DNA of 5,466 nucleotides from an uncultured Atopobium sp. (GTDB lineage Bacteria > Actinomycetota > Coriobacteriia > Coriobacteriales > Atopobiaceae): positions 1 through 5,466 of the forward strand of contig CALKRF010000141.1 in assembly GCA_937990665.1 (NCBI GenBank), read 5' to 3'. Positions 4,744 through 5,466 of this stretch are shown piece after piece (position 1 is the first letter of the stretch; every line of letters begins with the position of its first letter). The translations under genes were made by a program, and so were the position numbers. The notes below the pieces were generated by a model, which saw only the letters and a list, made by a program, of their open reading frames with translations, was not told the DNA's origin and did no database searches.

Positions 4744-5466
4744 TGTCTGAGCAGAAACGCTCTATCCTTCATACCGAGCTTGAGTATCTTGGCGCACAAT
4801 TCTCAACCTCAACTGAAGGCTTCAACTTAGCCCAATCTTTCTATGGCGAGAAACCCCTTGAGGAAGCTCTGAAAGATTGCGCTCTTATTGACCTGAGTGG
4901 TATCGGCTACACGCTGGTGAGTGGAGTTGCAGCTCAAAATTTTGTGGAAGCTGTCTTTGCAGGTAAACAGCTTGAGGTAGGAGAGACTTCATTTGAGTGT
5001 GCACTTACGGGAGACGGATCTCTGTCTTCCATCGGTCTTCTCGCACGCTCTGGTCAAAACGAGTACGTGGTACTTGATGCATCTGAGCGCTCTCTTGTTC
5101 TAGACGAGTGGCTTTCTATCATTGCGTCAGTCGAGCAAAACGGTGTAGCTCCTTATGCAGAAGTGTCTTTGGAAGATGCAACTCCGCTGCTTACTCCGCT
5201 GCTTCTTGCTGGTAAAAAGGCCAAGAAGATCCTTATGGACTACCTGGGAGAACAGAAGCTTCCAGAAGACTCAAAGCTGTGCAATCTTATGCTTGACCAA
5301 ACAATCCCTGTTCTTGTGGTCAATGTTTCAACCAAGAAAGTTCCTGCATATCTGGTTATGGTTCCACCAGTACATACGGTAATTCTTTTTAGGAGCCTGC
5401 TCTCGTTTGAAATGGTTCATCCTCTTGGACATAAGCAGCTTATTGAAGGTCTTACAACATATCTTC
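4743..5466 (+). CDS. GcvT/YgfZ-like (aminomethyltransferase-fold) protein, 3' end outside window
   Basis: An open frame of 241 codons begins at ATG 4743 inside the TAATG overlap with the carboxypeptidase stop, with GGGAG at 4732-4736 six bases upstream, and runs off the window without a stop. The pattern follows glycine-cleavage T-protein: LEYLGAQF near residues 13-20, then DLSGIGYTLVSG (50-61, like D-S--G---V-G), a GDGSL turn (90-94), EYVVLDAS (107-114), then a strand and LAGKKAKKIL (155-164) where T-proteins have LQGP--A. However, the DD after the G-G turn is replaced by Ser-Ser (95-96). The YTGEDG segment is also missing: the stretch near 196-206 reads TKKVPAYLVM. An active aminomethyltransferase is therefore unlikely; a non-catalytic folate-binding relative such as YgfZ or another repurposed fold is more plausible. 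The YgfZ KGC-x-GQE signature would lie beyond the edge. It carries a 12-bp tandem duplication at 5181-5204. Confidence 0.7.
   Translation, partial: MSEQKRSILHTELEYLGAQFSTSTEGFNLAQSFYGEKPLEEALKDCALIDLSGIGYTLVSGVAAQNFVEAVFAGKQLEVGETSFECALTGDGSLSSIGLLARSGQNEYVVLDASERSLVLDEWLSIIASVEQNGVAPYAEVSLEDATPLLTPLLLAGKKAKKILMDYLGEQKLPEDSKLCNLMLDQTIPVLVVNVSTKKVPAYLVMVPPVHTVILFRSLLSFEMVHPLGHKQLIEGLTTYL
5181..5204 (+). repeat. Perfect 12-bp in-frame tandem duplication
   Basis: ACTCCGCTGCTT occurs twice back to back (5181-5192 and 5193-5204), coding Thr-Pro-Leu-Leu twice (residues 147-154) in the GcvT-like protein. It lies just before the segment matching the conserved LQGP strand of T-proteins. Identity at all twelve positions, including third codon bases, points to a recent duplication. 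Confidence 0.85.

Noticed and set aside
5155..5382. 75-codon open frame on the + strand
   Set aside because: Out-of-frame shadow of the GcvT-like gene, which is continuous through this region to the window end.

Overview
This window reads as ordinary bacterial chromosome: six protein-coding genes packed with short gaps, balanced base composition, Shine-Dalgarno sites before every start that can be seen, and no rRNA, tRNA, transposase, phage gene or CRISPR array. The gene set and protein style (an actinobacterial-looking CDP-alcohol phosphatidyltransferase, an S11 D-Ala-D-Ala carboxypeptidase and a divergent GcvT-like protein in a row) suggest a moderate-GC member of the Coriobacteriia such as Atopobium/Lancefieldella or a relative. 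That placement is inference from protein appearance, not from a marker gene.

Layout. The left edge holds the 3' end of a class I SAM-dependent methyltransferase (+, 1-291), cut by the window. It converges, with only 2 bp between stop codons, on a Cof-type HAD phosphatase (-, 294-1184). A roughly 127-bp divergent intergenic region separates that gene from an M20-family metallopeptidase of the carboxypeptidase S/PM20D1 type (+, 1312-2709). After a 66-bp gap with a plausible promoter comes a tight three-gene run on the + strand: a CDP-alcohol phosphatidyltransferase (2776-3507, TTG start), a secreted D-alanyl-D-alanine carboxypeptidase (3520-4743, 12-bp gap) and a GcvT/YgfZ-like protein (from 4743, overlapping the previous stop by one base and running off the right edge).

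Function. The three-gene run links membrane phospholipid synthesis (phosphatidylglycerophosphate or cardiolipin) with peptidoglycan stem-peptide trimming, so it looks like a cell-envelope operon. The third protein has the aminomethyltransferase/folate-binding fold pattern but appears to have lost the residues that define the glycine-cleavage enzyme. The HAD phosphatase, the M20 peptidase and the methyltransferase are housekeeping or catabolic genes with no evident link to the operon.

I see no clear new multi-gene system. The points most worth a second look are the degenerate GcvT-like protein with its perfect 12-bp in-frame tandem duplication, the long polar N-terminal extension and uncertain product of the phosphatidyltransferase, and three start sites (294-1184, 2776-3507 and 3520-4743 genes) where the longest open frame is probably wrong.
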